A stretch of DNA of 64,000 bases. It comes from an uncultured Pelosinus sp. (lineage in GTDB: Bacteria; Bacillota; Negativicutes; Sporomusales; Acetonemataceae). Where the stretch lies: the NCBI GenBank assembly GCA_900542835.1, contig UQPB01000003.1:62001-126000 (forward strand), in the 5' to 3' direction. The translations under genes and the position numbers were made by a program. Below, piece by piece: positions 8,064 to 17,260 of this stretch (positions within the stretch are counted from its first letter, which is position 1; every line of letters starts with the position of its first letter). The notes under the pieces were generated by a model that saw only the letters and a program-made list of their open reading frames with translations, made no database searches and had not been told where the DNA came from.

Positions 8064-9068
8064 TTGGCTGGATCCGAAGTTTTAAGTCAGGCGGAAATTG
8101 ATGCGCTGCTGTCGGCTATTTCCACAGGGGTTGTCTCGGCGGAGGAAATGAAAAACGAGCAGAAGCAGCACCGGGTTAAGGTTTACGATTTTAAACGGCC
8201 GGATAAATTTTCCAAGGATCAAATTCGGACTTTATATATGCTGCACGAAAATTTCGCCCGCCTGCTGAATACCTATCTTGCCGCACATCTGCGGACCCTG
8301 GTTCATATTGATGTCGCATCGGTCGATCAGCTGACCTATGAAGAGTTTGTCCGTTCCCTGCCAAATCCCAGTGTCATCAGTATTTTTCAAATGAAGCCGT
8401 TAAAAGGCACCGCTATTTTGGAGATAAACCCTAATATTGTGTTTTCAATTATTGACCGCCTGTTTGGCGGACCGGGGCTGCCGCCGTCAAAGGCGCGGCC
8501 GCTTACCGATATTGAAGAGGCCATTATCAGGCGTGTTATCGGCAAAACGATGGAGAACTTTCAGGAAGCATGGCGTCAGGTTATCAGCATTGATCCCAAG
8601 CTGGAGGTCATTGAAACCAATCCACAGTTTACGCAAATCGTGCCTCCTAACGATATGGTCGTCATAATTACTTTGCAGGCAAAAATCGGCCAGGCCGAGG
8701 GTCTTATCAATATTTGCATACCGTATCTGGTGATCGAGCCGATCATGTCAAAGCTGACAACCACCTATTGGGTCGCTTCATCGGTTGCCAAGCAATCATC
8801 GCTGGAGAGCATCAATTTCGTCCAGCGCAAACTGGAACGGGCCTTGATCCCTGTAGTTGTCGAACTGGGGCGCGTATCCATTACCGTGCAGGAGCTTCTC
8901 GATATGGCGGTTGGCGATGTCTTACAGCTGGAAACCGGAGTAAACAGCGATTTAAATGTGATGATCGGGCAGAGAGAAAAATTTTCCTGCAAGCCCGGGT
9001 TGTCGGGCAAACGGCTTGCTGTGCAGATAACTGGAAGTATTGCAAAGGGAGATGATGAACATGAGTGA
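8064..9068 (+). CDS. fliM: Flagellar motor switch protein FliM
   Basis: This 334-residue C-ring protein opens with the CheY-binding peptide LSQAEIDALLSAI, then has the CheC-like middle domain (YDFKRPDKFSKDQIRTL, RLFGGPG) and a C-terminal SPOA domain (LGRVSITVQELLDMAVGDVLQLE). It binds CheY-P and sets rotation direction. The start is TTG 8064, with AAGGAGGGGGA at 8050-8060 as a strong Shine-Dalgarno. The last 8 bases overlap the start of fliY. Confidence 0.97.
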   Translation: MAGSEVLSQAEIDALLSAISTGVVSAEEMKNEQKQHRVKVYDFKRPDKFSKDQIRTLYMLHENFARLLNTYLAAHLRTLVHIDVASVDQLTYEEFVRSLPNPSVISIFQMKPLKGTAILEINPNIVFSIIDRLFGGPGLPPSKARPLTDIEEAIIRRVIGKTMENFQEAWRQVISIDPKLEVIETNPQFTQIVPPNDMVVIITLQAKIGQAEGLINICIPYLVIEPIMSKLTTTYWVASSVAKQSSLESINFVQRKLERALIPVVVELGRVSITVQELLDMAVGDVLQLETGVNSDLNVMIGQREKFSCKPGLSGKRLAVQITGSIAKGDDEHE

Positions 9069-10182
9069 AGGATTCCTGTCTCAAGAAGAAATAGACGCCT
9101 TGTTGCGAGGCGAACCAGCTGTCTCCCCTGCGGCAGCCGCTTCACCGGCGCCGGCCGCCAGTCTTACCGATGTTGAAAAAGACGCGCTTGGCGAAGTCGG
9201 CAACATCTGCATGGGCAGCGCGGCGACTACGCTGTCGGTATTATTATCGCGGAAAGTCTCGATCACGACACCGCGCGTTTCAATCACTAATCTCAATCAA
9301 ATCCGCGATCAATATCCGTTACCCTATTTAATTATCGAGGTAGGCTATGTCCAAGGGGTAAGCGGCAAAAACCTGCTTGCCATTCGCGAGAGCGACGCTT
9401 TGATTATTGCCGATCTGATGATGGGAAGGGACGGTCTGAACCCGCCGACGGAATTGAACGAACTGTATATGAGTGCGGTAACCGAAGCGATGAATCAGAT
9501 GATGGGGTCAACCGCGACTTCCATGTCGACCGTATTTAAGAAAAAAGTCGACATTTCGCCGCCGCGGGTAAATCTGATCGATTTGGCTGCCAATTCGCCG
9601 ATTACGGAAACCTTTCCCGCTGATGAACCGATTGTCAGCGTGAATTTCCGGATGGAGGTGGAAGACCTCATTGACAGTGAGATCATGCAGATCTTATCGA
9701 TGGACGCCACCAAAGAAATGGTAGCCGCCTTACTGGGCCCGCTGAACGAGCCGCCGGTAGCGGCAGCGGTTCAGCCGAAGGCGTCAGAACCGCCGCGCAG
9801 CGCACCGGCAGCAATGCCGCAGCCGGCGCCGGTGGCCGCAAAACCGCAGCCGGCGGCAGCGCCGCAGCAGGTTCAACCGGCGCAGTTCATGCCGTTGAAG
9901 CCGACGCTTTCCGCGGTTGGCGATGCCAACCTTGGTATTATCATGGATGTGCCGATGCAGGTGACAGTAGAACTGGGCAGGACCCGTAAACTGATCCGCG
10001 AGATCCTGGAGCTGACGCAGGGCTCTGTCATCGAATTGGATAAGCTTGCCGGTGAGCCTGTCGATGTGCTGGTTAATGGCAAGTTGATCGCTAAAGGCGA
10101 AGTTGTCGTCATTGATGAGAACTTCGGCGTGCGGGTAACCGAAATTGCCGGACACATGGAGAGACTGGGAAATCTGCAGTAA
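9061..10182 (+). CDS. fliY: Motor switch phosphatase FliY (CheC domain plus FliN domain)
   Basis: The 373-residue product starts with a CheY-docking peptide (LSQEEIDALLRGE) like that of FliM. A CheC/FliY phosphatase domain follows with two active-site motifs (DALGEVGNICMG at about residue 43 and YMSAVTEAMNQMMGS), then a Pro/Ala linker (about 230-280) and a FliN SPOA domain (PMQVTVELGRTRKLIREILELTQG). It is the Firmicute FliY form that both builds the C-ring and dephosphorylates CheY-P. ATG 9061 is favoured by AAAGGAGAT at 9044-9052; it overlaps the fliM stop. Confidence 0.95.
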   Translation: MSEGFLSQEEIDALLRGEPAVSPAAAASPAPAASLTDVEKDALGEVGNICMGSAATTLSVLLSRKVSITTPRVSITNLNQIRDQYPLPYLIIEVGYVQGVSGKNLLAIRESDALIIADLMMGRDGLNPPTELNELYMSAVTEAMNQMMGSTATSMSTVFKKKVDISPPRVNLIDLAANSPITETFPADEPIVSVNFRMEVEDLIDSEIMQILSMDATKEMVAALLGPLNEPPVAAAVQPKASEPPRSAPAAMPQPAPVAAKPQPAAAPQQVQPAQFMPLKPTLSAVGDANLGIIMDVPMQVTVELGRTRKLIREILELTQGSVIELDKLAGEPVDVLVNGKLIAKGEVVVIDENFGVRVTEIAGHMERLGNLQ

Positions 10183-10212
10183 TATAATTGCAAAAAAAGA
10201 GGAGATGACGAT

Positions 10213-10575
10213 ATGGCAGTTAAGGTTATGGTGGTCGACGACGCAGCGTTCATGAGAATGATGATTAAAGATATTTTGAGCAAAAACGGTTATGAAATCG
10301 TCGCCGAAGCAGAAAACGGCGCAAAGGCAGTAGAGAAGTATCAGGAGGTAAAACCGGATCTAACCACAATGGATATTACGATGCCGGAAATGGACGGCAT
10401 TGCGGCGCTAAAACAAATCCGCGCCGCTGATCCTGCCGCCAAAATTATCATGTGCAGCGCGATGGGGCAGCAGGCCATGGTGATTGAAGCAATCCAGGCA
10501 GGAGCCCGCGATTTCATCGTAAAACCGTTTCAACCTGACCGGGTGCTGGAAGCGGTGCGAAAAGTGGTTGGCTAG
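10213..10575 (+). CDS. cheY: Chemotaxis response regulator CheY
   Basis: This is a 120-residue single receiver domain. The acidic pocket is VVDDA near residues 8-11, the phospho-accepting Asp is residue 54 (TTMDITMP), and SAMGQ and the Lys in IVKPFQP complete the active site. It is the classic CheY that carries the CheA signal to FliM/FliY. It lies directly after fliY, as in B. subtilis. The Shine-Dalgarno is AAGAGGAGATGA at 10197-10208. Confidence 0.97.
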   Translation: MAVKVMVVDDAAFMRMMIKDILSKNGYEIVAEAENGAKAVEKYQEVKPDLTTMDITMPEMDGIAALKQIRAADPAAKIIMCSAMGQQAMVIEAIQAGARDFIVKPFQPDRVLEAVRKVVG

Positions 10576-10576
10576 C

Positions 10577-11137
10577 ATGACTGGCTTGTTGGCAGCAGTG
10601 CGGCGTTCTGCCGTTTTCGCCTGTATAGGAATTGCGCATGCAGGCGCCGTGTTTGCTGAAGGCAATGAATATCTCAAGTATCAGGAGCCCCCGTCTTCGG
10701 GATCCGTATTGTCAAGCCTGGATAGCGTTTTATATCTGTTGGTGATGTTTGCATTTATCTTAGGTCTGGCCTATCTGACTTCGCGCTTTATCGGCGCGCG
10801 AATGCAGACGCAGCCAAGAGGGGCGGATGGCGATGCAGTTTTGCGTTCCCTGGCGCTGGGACCTAACAAGGGAATGTATCTGGTTCGGTTTGCCGGACGG
10901 TTGATGCTGCTTGGCGTATCTGAACAGCGGATCGAACTGCTGGCGGATCTAACCGACGCCCCTGACGCGGCTGAACTGTTGGCAGGCTCGCCGCTCCAGT
11001 CTGCCGTAATGCCGCAATTTGCGGCCGTTTTTGATTCCCAACTGGCTTCGCTGCGGCAGATGTCAGGCCGGTTTCCGCACATTTTTGGCGGCGACGCGGC
11101 AGATTCGCCGGCTAAACGCGAAAGAGAGAAGAGGTAG
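10577..11137 (+). CDS. fliO: Flagellar biosynthesis protein FliO (FliZ of Bacillus)
   Basis: This 186-residue membrane protein starts with a probable signal peptide (LLAAVRRSAVFACIGIAHAGAVFA), then has a transmembrane helix at about residues 50-72 (YLLVMFAFILGLAYLTSRF) and a cytoplasmic FliO domain (ALGPNKGMYLVRFAGRLMLLGVSEQRIELL). FliO chaperones assembly of the FliP ring. ATG 10577 is one base past the cheY stop; an in-frame TTG at 10568 is an alternative. It precedes fliP, as expected. Confidence 0.87.
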   Translation: MTGLLAAVRRSAVFACIGIAHAGAVFAEGNEYLKYQEPPSSGSVLSSLDSVLYLLVMFAFILGLAYLTSRFIGARMQTQPRGADGDAVLRSLALGPNKGMYLVRFAGRLMLLGVSEQRIELLADLTDAPDAAELLAGSPLQSAVMPQFAAVFDSQLASLRQMSGRFPHIFGGDAADSPAKREREKR

Positions 11138-11140
11138 GAC

Positions 11141-11905
11141 GTGTCGGTTCGATCATATTGGCTGCGGCCGTTGCTCGTAATTATATTGCTGCTGGGGTCT
11201 CACTCCGCCGCCGGTGCAGCGCCCCTCATTCCGCTGCCGCTGTTGAATGTCGGCGTAGAGTCCGCCACTGAGCCGCAGGATGTGGCCCTCAGCCTGCAAA
11301 TCCTGCTGACATTAACTGTTTTAACACTGGCGCCTTCGATTCTGATCATGATGACGTCATTCACCCGTATTGTCATCATTTTGTCATTTGTCCGCAGCGC
11401 GCTGGCAACGCAGCAAATGCCTCCCAATCAGGTGCTGGTGGGATTAGCCCTGTTTTTGACCTTTTTCACCATGTCGCCCTATCTGAGCCAGGTCAATCAA
11501 AACGCGCTGCAGCCCTATCTGGCCGGTTCCCTGCCGCAGGACGCCGCACTGACAGAAGCGCTGAAGCCGATGCGGGAATTTATGTTTAAGCAGACCAGGG
11601 AGAATGATATTGCCCTGTTTGTGAACTTTTCCGAGGGGGAACGCCCTGCATCCCAGGAGGATGTCCCGACAACAACGCTGATTCCCGCGTTTATCATCAG
11701 TGAATTAAAGACAGCCTTTCAGATCGGTTTTTTAATCTATATACCGTTTATTGTGATTGATATGGTTGTTGCCAGCACGCTAATGTCGATGGGCATGATG
11801 ATGGTGCCGCCGGTCATGATCTCCCTGCCGTTTAAGGTGCTGTTATTCATTTTAGTAGACGGATGGCATTTGATCGTACGTTCCGCCATACTGAGCTTTA
11901 ACTAA
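11141..11905 (+). CDS. fliP: Flagellar export gate protein FliP
   Basis: This 254-residue polytopic protein has an N-terminal signal peptide (PLLVIILLLGSHSAAGAA) and the strongly conserved TSFTRIVIILSFVRSALATQQMPPNQVL stretch, here at about residues 68-95 (seen as two halves around FVRSA). The C-terminal helices carry MSMGMMMVPPVMISLPFK. It forms the FliP5-FliQ4-FliR1 export channel. The start is GTG 11141, three bases after the fliO stop, with AAGAGGTAGG as Shine-Dalgarno. Confidence 0.97.
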   Translation: MSVRSYWLRPLLVIILLLGSHSAAGAAPLIPLPLLNVGVESATEPQDVALSLQILLTLTVLTLAPSILIMMTSFTRIVIILSFVRSALATQQMPPNQVLVGLALFLTFFTMSPYLSQVNQNALQPYLAGSLPQDAALTEALKPMREFMFKQTRENDIALFVNFSEGERPASQEDVPTTTLIPAFIISELKTAFQIGFLIYIPFIVIDMVVASTLMSMGMMMVPPVMISLPFKVLLFILVDGWHLIVRSAILSFN

Positions 11906-11915
11906 GGAGGGTACG

Positions 11916-12185
11916 ATGTCAGGCGATTTTGCTGTACAGGTGGGGCGCGATGCCCTGCTAATGGTGATGATGGTCTCGGCTCCCATGCTGGGCCTGGGCT
12001 TGTTAGTCGGCATACTGGTCAGTATTTTTCAGGCCACAACGTCGATACAGGAACAAACGCTGGTTTTTATTCCTAAAATTATCGCGATTTTTGTCGCTAT
12101 CCTTTTATTTGGACCATGGATATTGCGCATGCTGGTCGATTATACCCGCGCTATTTTTCTGCTTTTACCGCAGATGGTTCGCTGA
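11916..12185 (+). CDS. fliQ: Flagellar export gate protein FliQ
   Basis: This 89-residue protein has two transmembrane helices (about residues 15-38 and 52-74) separated by the conserved FQATTSIQEQTLVFIPKI loop. Four copies join FliP and FliR in the export channel. Length and motif are standard. The Shine-Dalgarno is AAGGAGGGT right after the fliP stop. Confidence 0.96.
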   Translation: MSGDFAVQVGRDALLMVMMVSAPMLGLGLLVGILVSIFQATTSIQEQTLVFIPKIIAIFVAILLFGPWILRMLVDYTRAIFLLLPQMVR

Positions 12186-12197
12186 GCAGGTGACGGG

Positions 12198-12980
12198 GTG
12201 GAATTATTAAACGCATTGCAAAATCAACTGGCCCTGTTTTTGCTGATTCTGGTCCGCATCAGCGGGATGCTGCTGCCGGCGCCGATTTTTGGCAGCCGCA
12301 ATATTCCGGGGATGTTAAAGGCCGGTCTGGTATTCTTTCTGGCCTTGACGGTTCTGCCGCTGCTGGCTGCCGACACAAGGCCGCTGCCGCAGACATTGTT
12401 TCCGTACTTGCTGCTGGCAGGGAGCGAATTGATTTTTGGCCTGGTTATCGGCTTCGCCAGTTCGCTGCTATTTGCCGCGGTGCAGATGTCAGGCAGTCTG
12501 CTTGATATGCAGGTTGGATTCGGCGTTGTCAATATATTCGATCCGCAAGTTGGACAACAAGTGCCGTTAATCGGCAATTTTAAATACATTTTAGCCCTGC
12601 TGCTGTTTTTAACCCTCAATGGGCACCATATTCTGCTAACCGCGATTGTCGACAGCTTTCGCCTGGTTCCGGTTACGGGAGTCGTTTTTAGCAGCGCCAT
12701 CAGTGAGATGATGGTAAACATGATCAGCGGCATTTTCACGTTTGCGGTGCAAATCACTGTTCCTATCCTGGCCGCGGTGATTATCACCGACATTGGCTTA
12801 GGCATTCTGGCCCGGACGATGCCGCAAATGAATGTGTTTGTAGTGGGGGTGCCGGCCAAAATCATTGTCGGTCTTTTTGTTCTCTCTGTCACGCTGCCGT
12901 TTTTTATGCTGTTTTTGGAGGCCGGTCTGCATGGAATGTATCAGGACCTTTATCGCCTTTTCGCCTTGTTCGCCAGATAG
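12198..12980 (+). CDS. fliR: Flagellar export gate protein FliR
   Basis: This 260-residue protein has about six transmembrane segments and the FliR patterns RISGMLLPAPIFGSRNIP, GFGVVNIFDPQ and PQMNVFVVGVPAKIIVGL. It is the single-copy subunit that closes the FliPQR channel. It begins at GTG 12198. Its last 50 bases overlap flhB in another frame, an arrangement close to the FliR-FlhB fusions known in some clostridia. Confidence 0.96.
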   Translation: MELLNALQNQLALFLLILVRISGMLLPAPIFGSRNIPGMLKAGLVFFLALTVLPLLAADTRPLPQTLFPYLLLAGSELIFGLVIGFASSLLFAAVQMSGSLLDMQVGFGVVNIFDPQVGQQVPLIGNFKYILALLLFLTLNGHHILLTAIVDSFRLVPVTGVVFSSAISEMMVNMISGIFTFAVQITVPILAAVIITDIGLGILARTMPQMNVFVVGVPAKIIVGLFVLSVTLPFFMLFLEAGLHGMYQDLYRLFALFAR

Positions 12981-14073
12981 ACCCGCTTCATTTTCCTTTG
13001 ACCTGCAGCGGTTTAATGGCGAGAAGACCGAGGAGGCCACACCCAAGCGCCGTTCAGAGGCCCGGCAAAAGGGACAGGTAGCTAAGAGTACGGAACTCAA
13101 CTCCGCTTTTATTCTGCTCAGCGCGTTCTTTGCGCTGAAAATGCTGGGGCCGTACATTTACGGTTCACTGACCGACTTCATGCGGCATATTTTTTCCGGC
13201 CTGGCTGACTTTTCGACGCAAACCGTAACCTTGCAGATGGTCAGTCTGCTCTTCCTCGAAATTTCTCTTGTCCTGTTTCGCATTATTATCCCGATTATGC
13301 TGACCATTGCCGTTATCTCTCTGGCGATTAACTTTATGCAGGTGGGATTTACCTTAACCTTTGAACCCTTGTTGTTTAAGTTCGACCGGCTTAATCCCCT
13401 GGCAGGGGTGAAGCGGCTGATTTCCAAGCGCTCACTGGTGGAGCTGGCAAAATCATTGCTGAAGATAGCGATTATTGGCTATTTTGTCTACCGGTTCATT
13501 AACCGTGAGATCGAATTCATTCCCGGGCTGCTGGGAGTCGAATTGATTGATTCGCTGCAGTATATTGCCTCTCTGACGATTGATCTGGCTCTGCAGATTG
13601 GCGGCGTTATCCTGGTGCTGGCCGCGATTGATTATTCGTATCAATGGTGGGAGCACAATCAAAGCCTGAAAATGAGCAAGCAGGAAGTTAAGGAAGAATT
13701 TAAGCAGACGGAAGGCAACCCGCAGATCAAGAGCAAGATCAAAGAACGGCAGCGGGCGATGGCGATGCGGCGAATGATGCAGGAGGTGCCGACCGCTTCG
13801 GTGGTGGTAACCAACCCCACCCATTTCGCGGTTGCGCTTAAATATCAGCCAGACATGTCCGCGCCGGTGATTGTAGCCAAGGGGCAGGATCTGATTGCTG
13901 CCAGGATCAAGGAAATTGCCCGCGCCCATAAAGTTGCCGTTGTTGAAAATAAACCCCTGGCGCGCACTCTCTACAGTACGGCGGAAGTTGGCGATGTCGT
14001 TCCGCCGCATTTATACCAAGCGGTTGCTGAAGTATTGGCTTATGTCTACCGTCTGAATAAAAAGCTGTCTTAG
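12931..14073 (+). CDS. flhB: Flagellar export specificity switch protein FlhB
   Basis: The 380-residue product has the conserved N-terminal FDLQRF, GEKTEEATPKRR and ARQKGQVAKS motifs, four transmembrane helices and the C-terminal autocleavage site NPTH at about residues 295-298. FlhB switches export from hook to filament after cleavage between Asn and Pro. No ATG, GTG or TTG occurs in frame between 12931 and the conserved FDLQ, so the gene must start inside fliR. The site TTGGAGG at 12915-12921 serves ATG 12931. A longer 402-residue form from 12865 is less likely. Confidence 0.93.
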   Translation: MECIRTFIAFSPCSPDRPASFSFDLQRFNGEKTEEATPKRRSEARQKGQVAKSTELNSAFILLSAFFALKMLGPYIYGSLTDFMRHIFSGLADFSTQTVTLQMVSLLFLEISLVLFRIIIPIMLTIAVISLAINFMQVGFTLTFEPLLFKFDRLNPLAGVKRLISKRSLVELAKSLLKIAIIGYFVYRFINREIEFIPGLLGVELIDSLQYIASLTIDLALQIGGVILVLAAIDYSYQWWEHNQSLKMSKQEVKEEFKQTEGNPQIKSKIKERQRAMAMRRMMQEVPTASVVVTNPTHFAVALKYQPDMSAPVIVAKGQDLIAARIKEIARAHKVAVVENKPLARTLYSTAEVGDVVPPHLYQAVAEVLAYVYRLNKKLS

Positions 14074-14093
14074 GATAAAAGGAGCGAACGTCA

Positions 14094-16157
14094 GTGGCTG
14101 CACAAAATTCTCCGTTTTCCGCTTTAATGCGGCACAGCGATATTTTGGTTGCGCTTGCCGTCATTACTATTGTGGTGATGATGATTATTCCCTTGCCGCC
14201 GGTTATTCTGGATATTTTTCTTGCGCTAAATATTACCCTGGCACTGATTGTGGTTATGGTGGCCATTTACAATGTCGAGCCGCTGCAATTTTCCGTTTTT
14301 CCCTCGCTGCTGCTGATCACGACGCTATTCCGGCTGGCCCTGAATGTGTCGTCAACGCGGCTGATTCTGCTGGAAGGCTATGCCGGCGAGGTTATTACCG
14401 CTTTCGGTAATTTTGTCGTCGGCGGTAATGCGGTTGTCGGCTTTATTGTCTTTGTCATTTTGATTATTATCCAGTTTATTGTTATCACCAAGGGCGCGGA
14501 ACGGGTTGCTGAAGTGGCGGCCCGCTTTACGCTTGACGCCATGCCGGGTAAACAAATGAGTATTGACGCCGATCTCAACGCCGGCCTGATCGGTGATGCC
14601 GAAGCGAGAGACCGCCGCCGCAAAATTCAGCGTGAGGCCGATTTCTACGGCGCAATGGACGGTGCCAGTAAATTTGTTAAGGGCGACGCGATCGCGGCTA
14701 TTATTATTATTATTATCAATATTGTCGGCGGTTTTGCCATTGGCATGATTGACCGCAATATGACGGTTGTGCAGGCCCTGCAGAACTATACGCTGCTGAC
14801 AGTCGGCGAGGGACTGGTGAATCAGATCCCGGCGCTGCTGATTTCAACAGCTACCGGCATTGTTGTTACCAGGGCCGCCTCTGATGCCAATCTGGGGCAT
14901 GACATCACCACGCAACTGCTGACTAATTACCGGGTATTCGCCATTTCCGGCGCCGTACTGGCGTTTTTGGCCGTGGTTCCGGGTCTGCCGGCGCTGCCGT
15001 TTATGATTCTGGCGGCTGTAACGGCGGGAATAGCCTACGTCCTGTATTCAGCCCAGCAAACCAGTGCCGAAACAGAAATCAGCCGGCAGGAGGAAAAGGA
15101 GATCGAGGATGTCCGCAAGCCGGAGAACGTCCTGAATCTGCTGCAGGTTGATCCGATGGAGCTGGAGATTGGCTACAGCCTGATTCCCTTGGTTGATGCC
15201 GGTCAGGGCGGCGATCTGCTCGACCGGGTAGTGATGATCCGGCGGCAGTGCGCGCTGGAGCTGGGACTGATTGTGCCAACAATTCGCATCCGCGACAACA
15301 TCCAGTTAAAACCCAATATGTATGTCATTAAAATAAAAGGGGTGGAGATCGCCAAGGGCGAGTTAATGCCTGACCATTATCTGGCGATGAATTCCGGCGG
15401 CGCCTTTGAGGAGATTGCCGGTATTGAGACTGTTGAGCCGGCATTTGGCCTGCCTGCCAAATGGGTGCCGGAGGCGACACGGGAGAACGCGGAACTGGCC
15501 GGCTATACTGTTGTCGATCCGGTGTCAGTCCTGACCACACATTTGACGGAAGTCGTGAAATCGCACGCCTATGAGCTGCTCGGCCGTCAGGAAGTGCAGA
15601 CACTCATTGATACGGTCAAGCAGAATTATCCGGCGGTTGTTGAAGAACTGATTCCCACGCTGCTTGGCATCGGCGATGTGCAGAAGGTACTGGCCAATCT
15701 GTTGCGGGAACGGGTGTCGATCCGCGATATGGTAACCATTCTGGAGACGCTGGCCGATTATGCGCCAATGAGCAAAGACACGGAAATTTTGACCGAATAC
15801 GTCCGCCACGCTCTGGCACGGCAAATATCGAAACAGTATGTTGTCAATAACGTGCTTACCTGCGTCACTGTCGATCCGCAACTGGAGGCTGCCATCAATG
15901 CGGCGGCTCAGCGCAGCGAACAAGGGTCTTATGTTGCGCTGGAGCCAAAAGTGCTGCAGGTGTTTATAAACAATCTTTCCAGTGAACTCGCGAAATTGAC
16001 AAATGCGGGCTATCCGCCGATTGTGCTGACCAGCCCCGGCGTCAGGCTGTATTTCCGCAAATTGACGGAACGGGCCGCTCCCAATTTAACGGTGCTTTCT
16101 TACGGAGAAATTGAACCGCAAATAGAGGTACAGGCGTTAGGGATGGTGAAACTATAA
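14094..16157 (+). CDS. flhA: Flagellar export gate protein FlhA
   Basis: This 687-residue protein has eight N-terminal transmembrane helices and the FHIPEP signature region (RLALNVSSTRLILL, FTLDAMPGKQMSIDADLNAG, EADFYGAMDGASKFVKGDA). A C-terminal cytoplasmic domain forms the nonameric docking ring for chaperone-substrate complexes. Length is normal. A run of six Ile codons near 14699 encodes part of a membrane helix. The start is GTG 14094 after AAAAGGAGCG; flhF starts directly after the stop. Confidence 0.97.
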   Translation: MAAQNSPFSALMRHSDILVALAVITIVVMMIIPLPPVILDIFLALNITLALIVVMVAIYNVEPLQFSVFPSLLLITTLFRLALNVSSTRLILLEGYAGEVITAFGNFVVGGNAVVGFIVFVILIIIQFIVITKGAERVAEVAARFTLDAMPGKQMSIDADLNAGLIGDAEARDRRRKIQREADFYGAMDGASKFVKGDAIAAIIIIIINIVGGFAIGMIDRNMTVVQALQNYTLLTVGEGLVNQIPALLISTATGIVVTRAASDANLGHDITTQLLTNYRVFAISGAVLAFLAVVPGLPALPFMILAAVTAGIAYVLYSAQQTSAETEISRQEEKEIEDVRKPENVLNLLQVDPMELEIGYSLIPLVDAGQGGDLLDRVVMIRRQCALELGLIVPTIRIRDNIQLKPNMYVIKIKGVEIAKGELMPDHYLAMNSGGAFEEIAGIETVEPAFGLPAKWVPEATRENAELAGYTVVDPVSVLTTHLTEVVKSHAYELLGRQEVQTLIDTVKQNYPAVVEELIPTLLGIGDVQKVLANLLRERVSIRDMVTILETLADYAPMSKDTEILTEYVRHALARQISKQYVVNNVLTCVTVDPQLEAAINAAAQRSEQGSYVALEPKVLQVFINNLSSELAKLTNAGYPPIVLTSPGVRLYFRKLTERAAPNLTVLSYGEIEPQIEVQALGMVKL

Positions 16158-17258
16158 GTGAAGGTCAAAGTATTTTGCGGCAATAGCATGCAAGAGGCGA
16201 TTAACCAGGTAAAAGCCGAGTTAGGACGCGATGCGATGATTCTTCAGACCCGGCGGCTGAAAAAGGGCGGTCTGTTCGGCCTTTTCGGCAAAGAGCGCTT
16301 TGAAGTAATGGCAGCTGTTGATCCCGCTGCAAAAGCGCCTGCCCCACTACCGCAAAATCCGCCTTACCGTCCCCAGCCTCCGGCGGCAGCCCCCGCTCAG
16401 GAAGGGACAGGGCTGGCCGGTTTGCGACGGGATGTTTCTCATTTGCAAAAATTGATGGAGCAAGTGGTACAGGCTCTGCCGGAGCGTTCAGCCGCTTCTC
16501 CGTTGCAGCGGCTGCTGCTGGATAATGACGTGGAAGCAGAGGCGGCTGCTTTACTGATCCAAGGCTTTCCCGAGGCTACAGATGAAACCCGGCTGCCCTT
16601 GGTGAAAGAACAGCTAAAGGACAGGCTTAGGGAATGCTTTAACCGGGTTGAGGTGATCGTGCCTCGAAAAGACACTTGTCAGATTGCGGCTTTTATTGGC
16701 CCCACCGGTGTCGGCAAGACAACGACAATTGCCAAGCTGGCGGCGAATTTTACCCTTAAAGAAGGCTTGCGGCTGGTGCTGATTACCGCCGACACCTATC
16801 GCATTGCCGCCATGGAACAATTGAAAACCTATGCCGATATTATCGGCATCCCGCTGGAGGTCGTCTATTCGTCCGATGAACTGACAGCGACGATTGCCCG
16901 TCACCGTGACAAGGATCTGATCCTGATTGATACTGCCGGCCGCAGTCCGAAAAACCGTCAGCAGATCCAGGAACTTCAGTCACTGCTGGCTGTTGAGCCG
17001 GCGATAGAGACCTATCTGGTAATCAATACCGGCGCAAAATACAGGGACGCGTTGGAAATGGTAAACGGATTTAGCTGTTGCTCACCGTCAAAATTTTTGT
17101 TTACCAAAGTTGATGAATCGGCCAATATTGGCACGATTATCAATCTTCTCTACCGTTTTCCCCTGGCGCTTTCTTATATAGCTACCGGCCAAAACGTGCC
17201 TGATGATATTGAGATTGCCGATCCCGGAAAACTGGCCGACCGGCTGGTGGAAAGTTGA
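16158..17258 (+). CDS. flhF: SRP-family GTPase FlhF
   Basis: The 366-residue product has a basic N-terminal B domain (KVFCGNSMQEAINQVKAELG), a variable Pro-rich linker, then the NG GTPase core with GPTGVGKTTTIAKLAA (about residues 181-196), DTYRIAAMEQLKTYA and DTAGRSPKN. FlhF sets the site and number of flagella together with FlhG. It starts at GTG 16158, immediately after the flhA stop with no gap. Polar or lateral placement cannot be read from sequence. Confidence 0.96.
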   Translation: MKVKVFCGNSMQEAINQVKAELGRDAMILQTRRLKKGGLFGLFGKERFEVMAAVDPAAKAPAPLPQNPPYRPQPPAAAPAQEGTGLAGLRRDVSHLQKLMEQVVQALPERSAASPLQRLLLDNDVEAEAAALLIQGFPEATDETRLPLVKEQLKDRLRECFNRVEVIVPRKDTCQIAAFIGPTGVGKTTTIAKLAANFTLKEGLRLVLITADTYRIAAMEQLKTYADIIGIPLEVVYSSDELTATIARHRDKDLILIDTAGRSPKNRQQIQELQSLLAVEPAIETYLVINTGAKYRDALEMVNGFSCCSPSKFLFTKVDESANIGTIINLLYRFPLALSYIATGQNVPDDIEIADPGKLADRLVES

Positions 17259-17260
17259 CC

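Noticed and set aside
12224..12892. 222-residue minus-strand frame inside fliR
   Set aside because: Shadow of a GC-rich hydrophobic gene; fliR on the + strand is certain and the frame has no start signals.
14699..14720. ATT trinucleotide run in flhA as a phase-variable repeat
   Set aside because: It encodes a poly-Ile part of a conserved membrane helix, and unit changes of three bases would not shift the frame.
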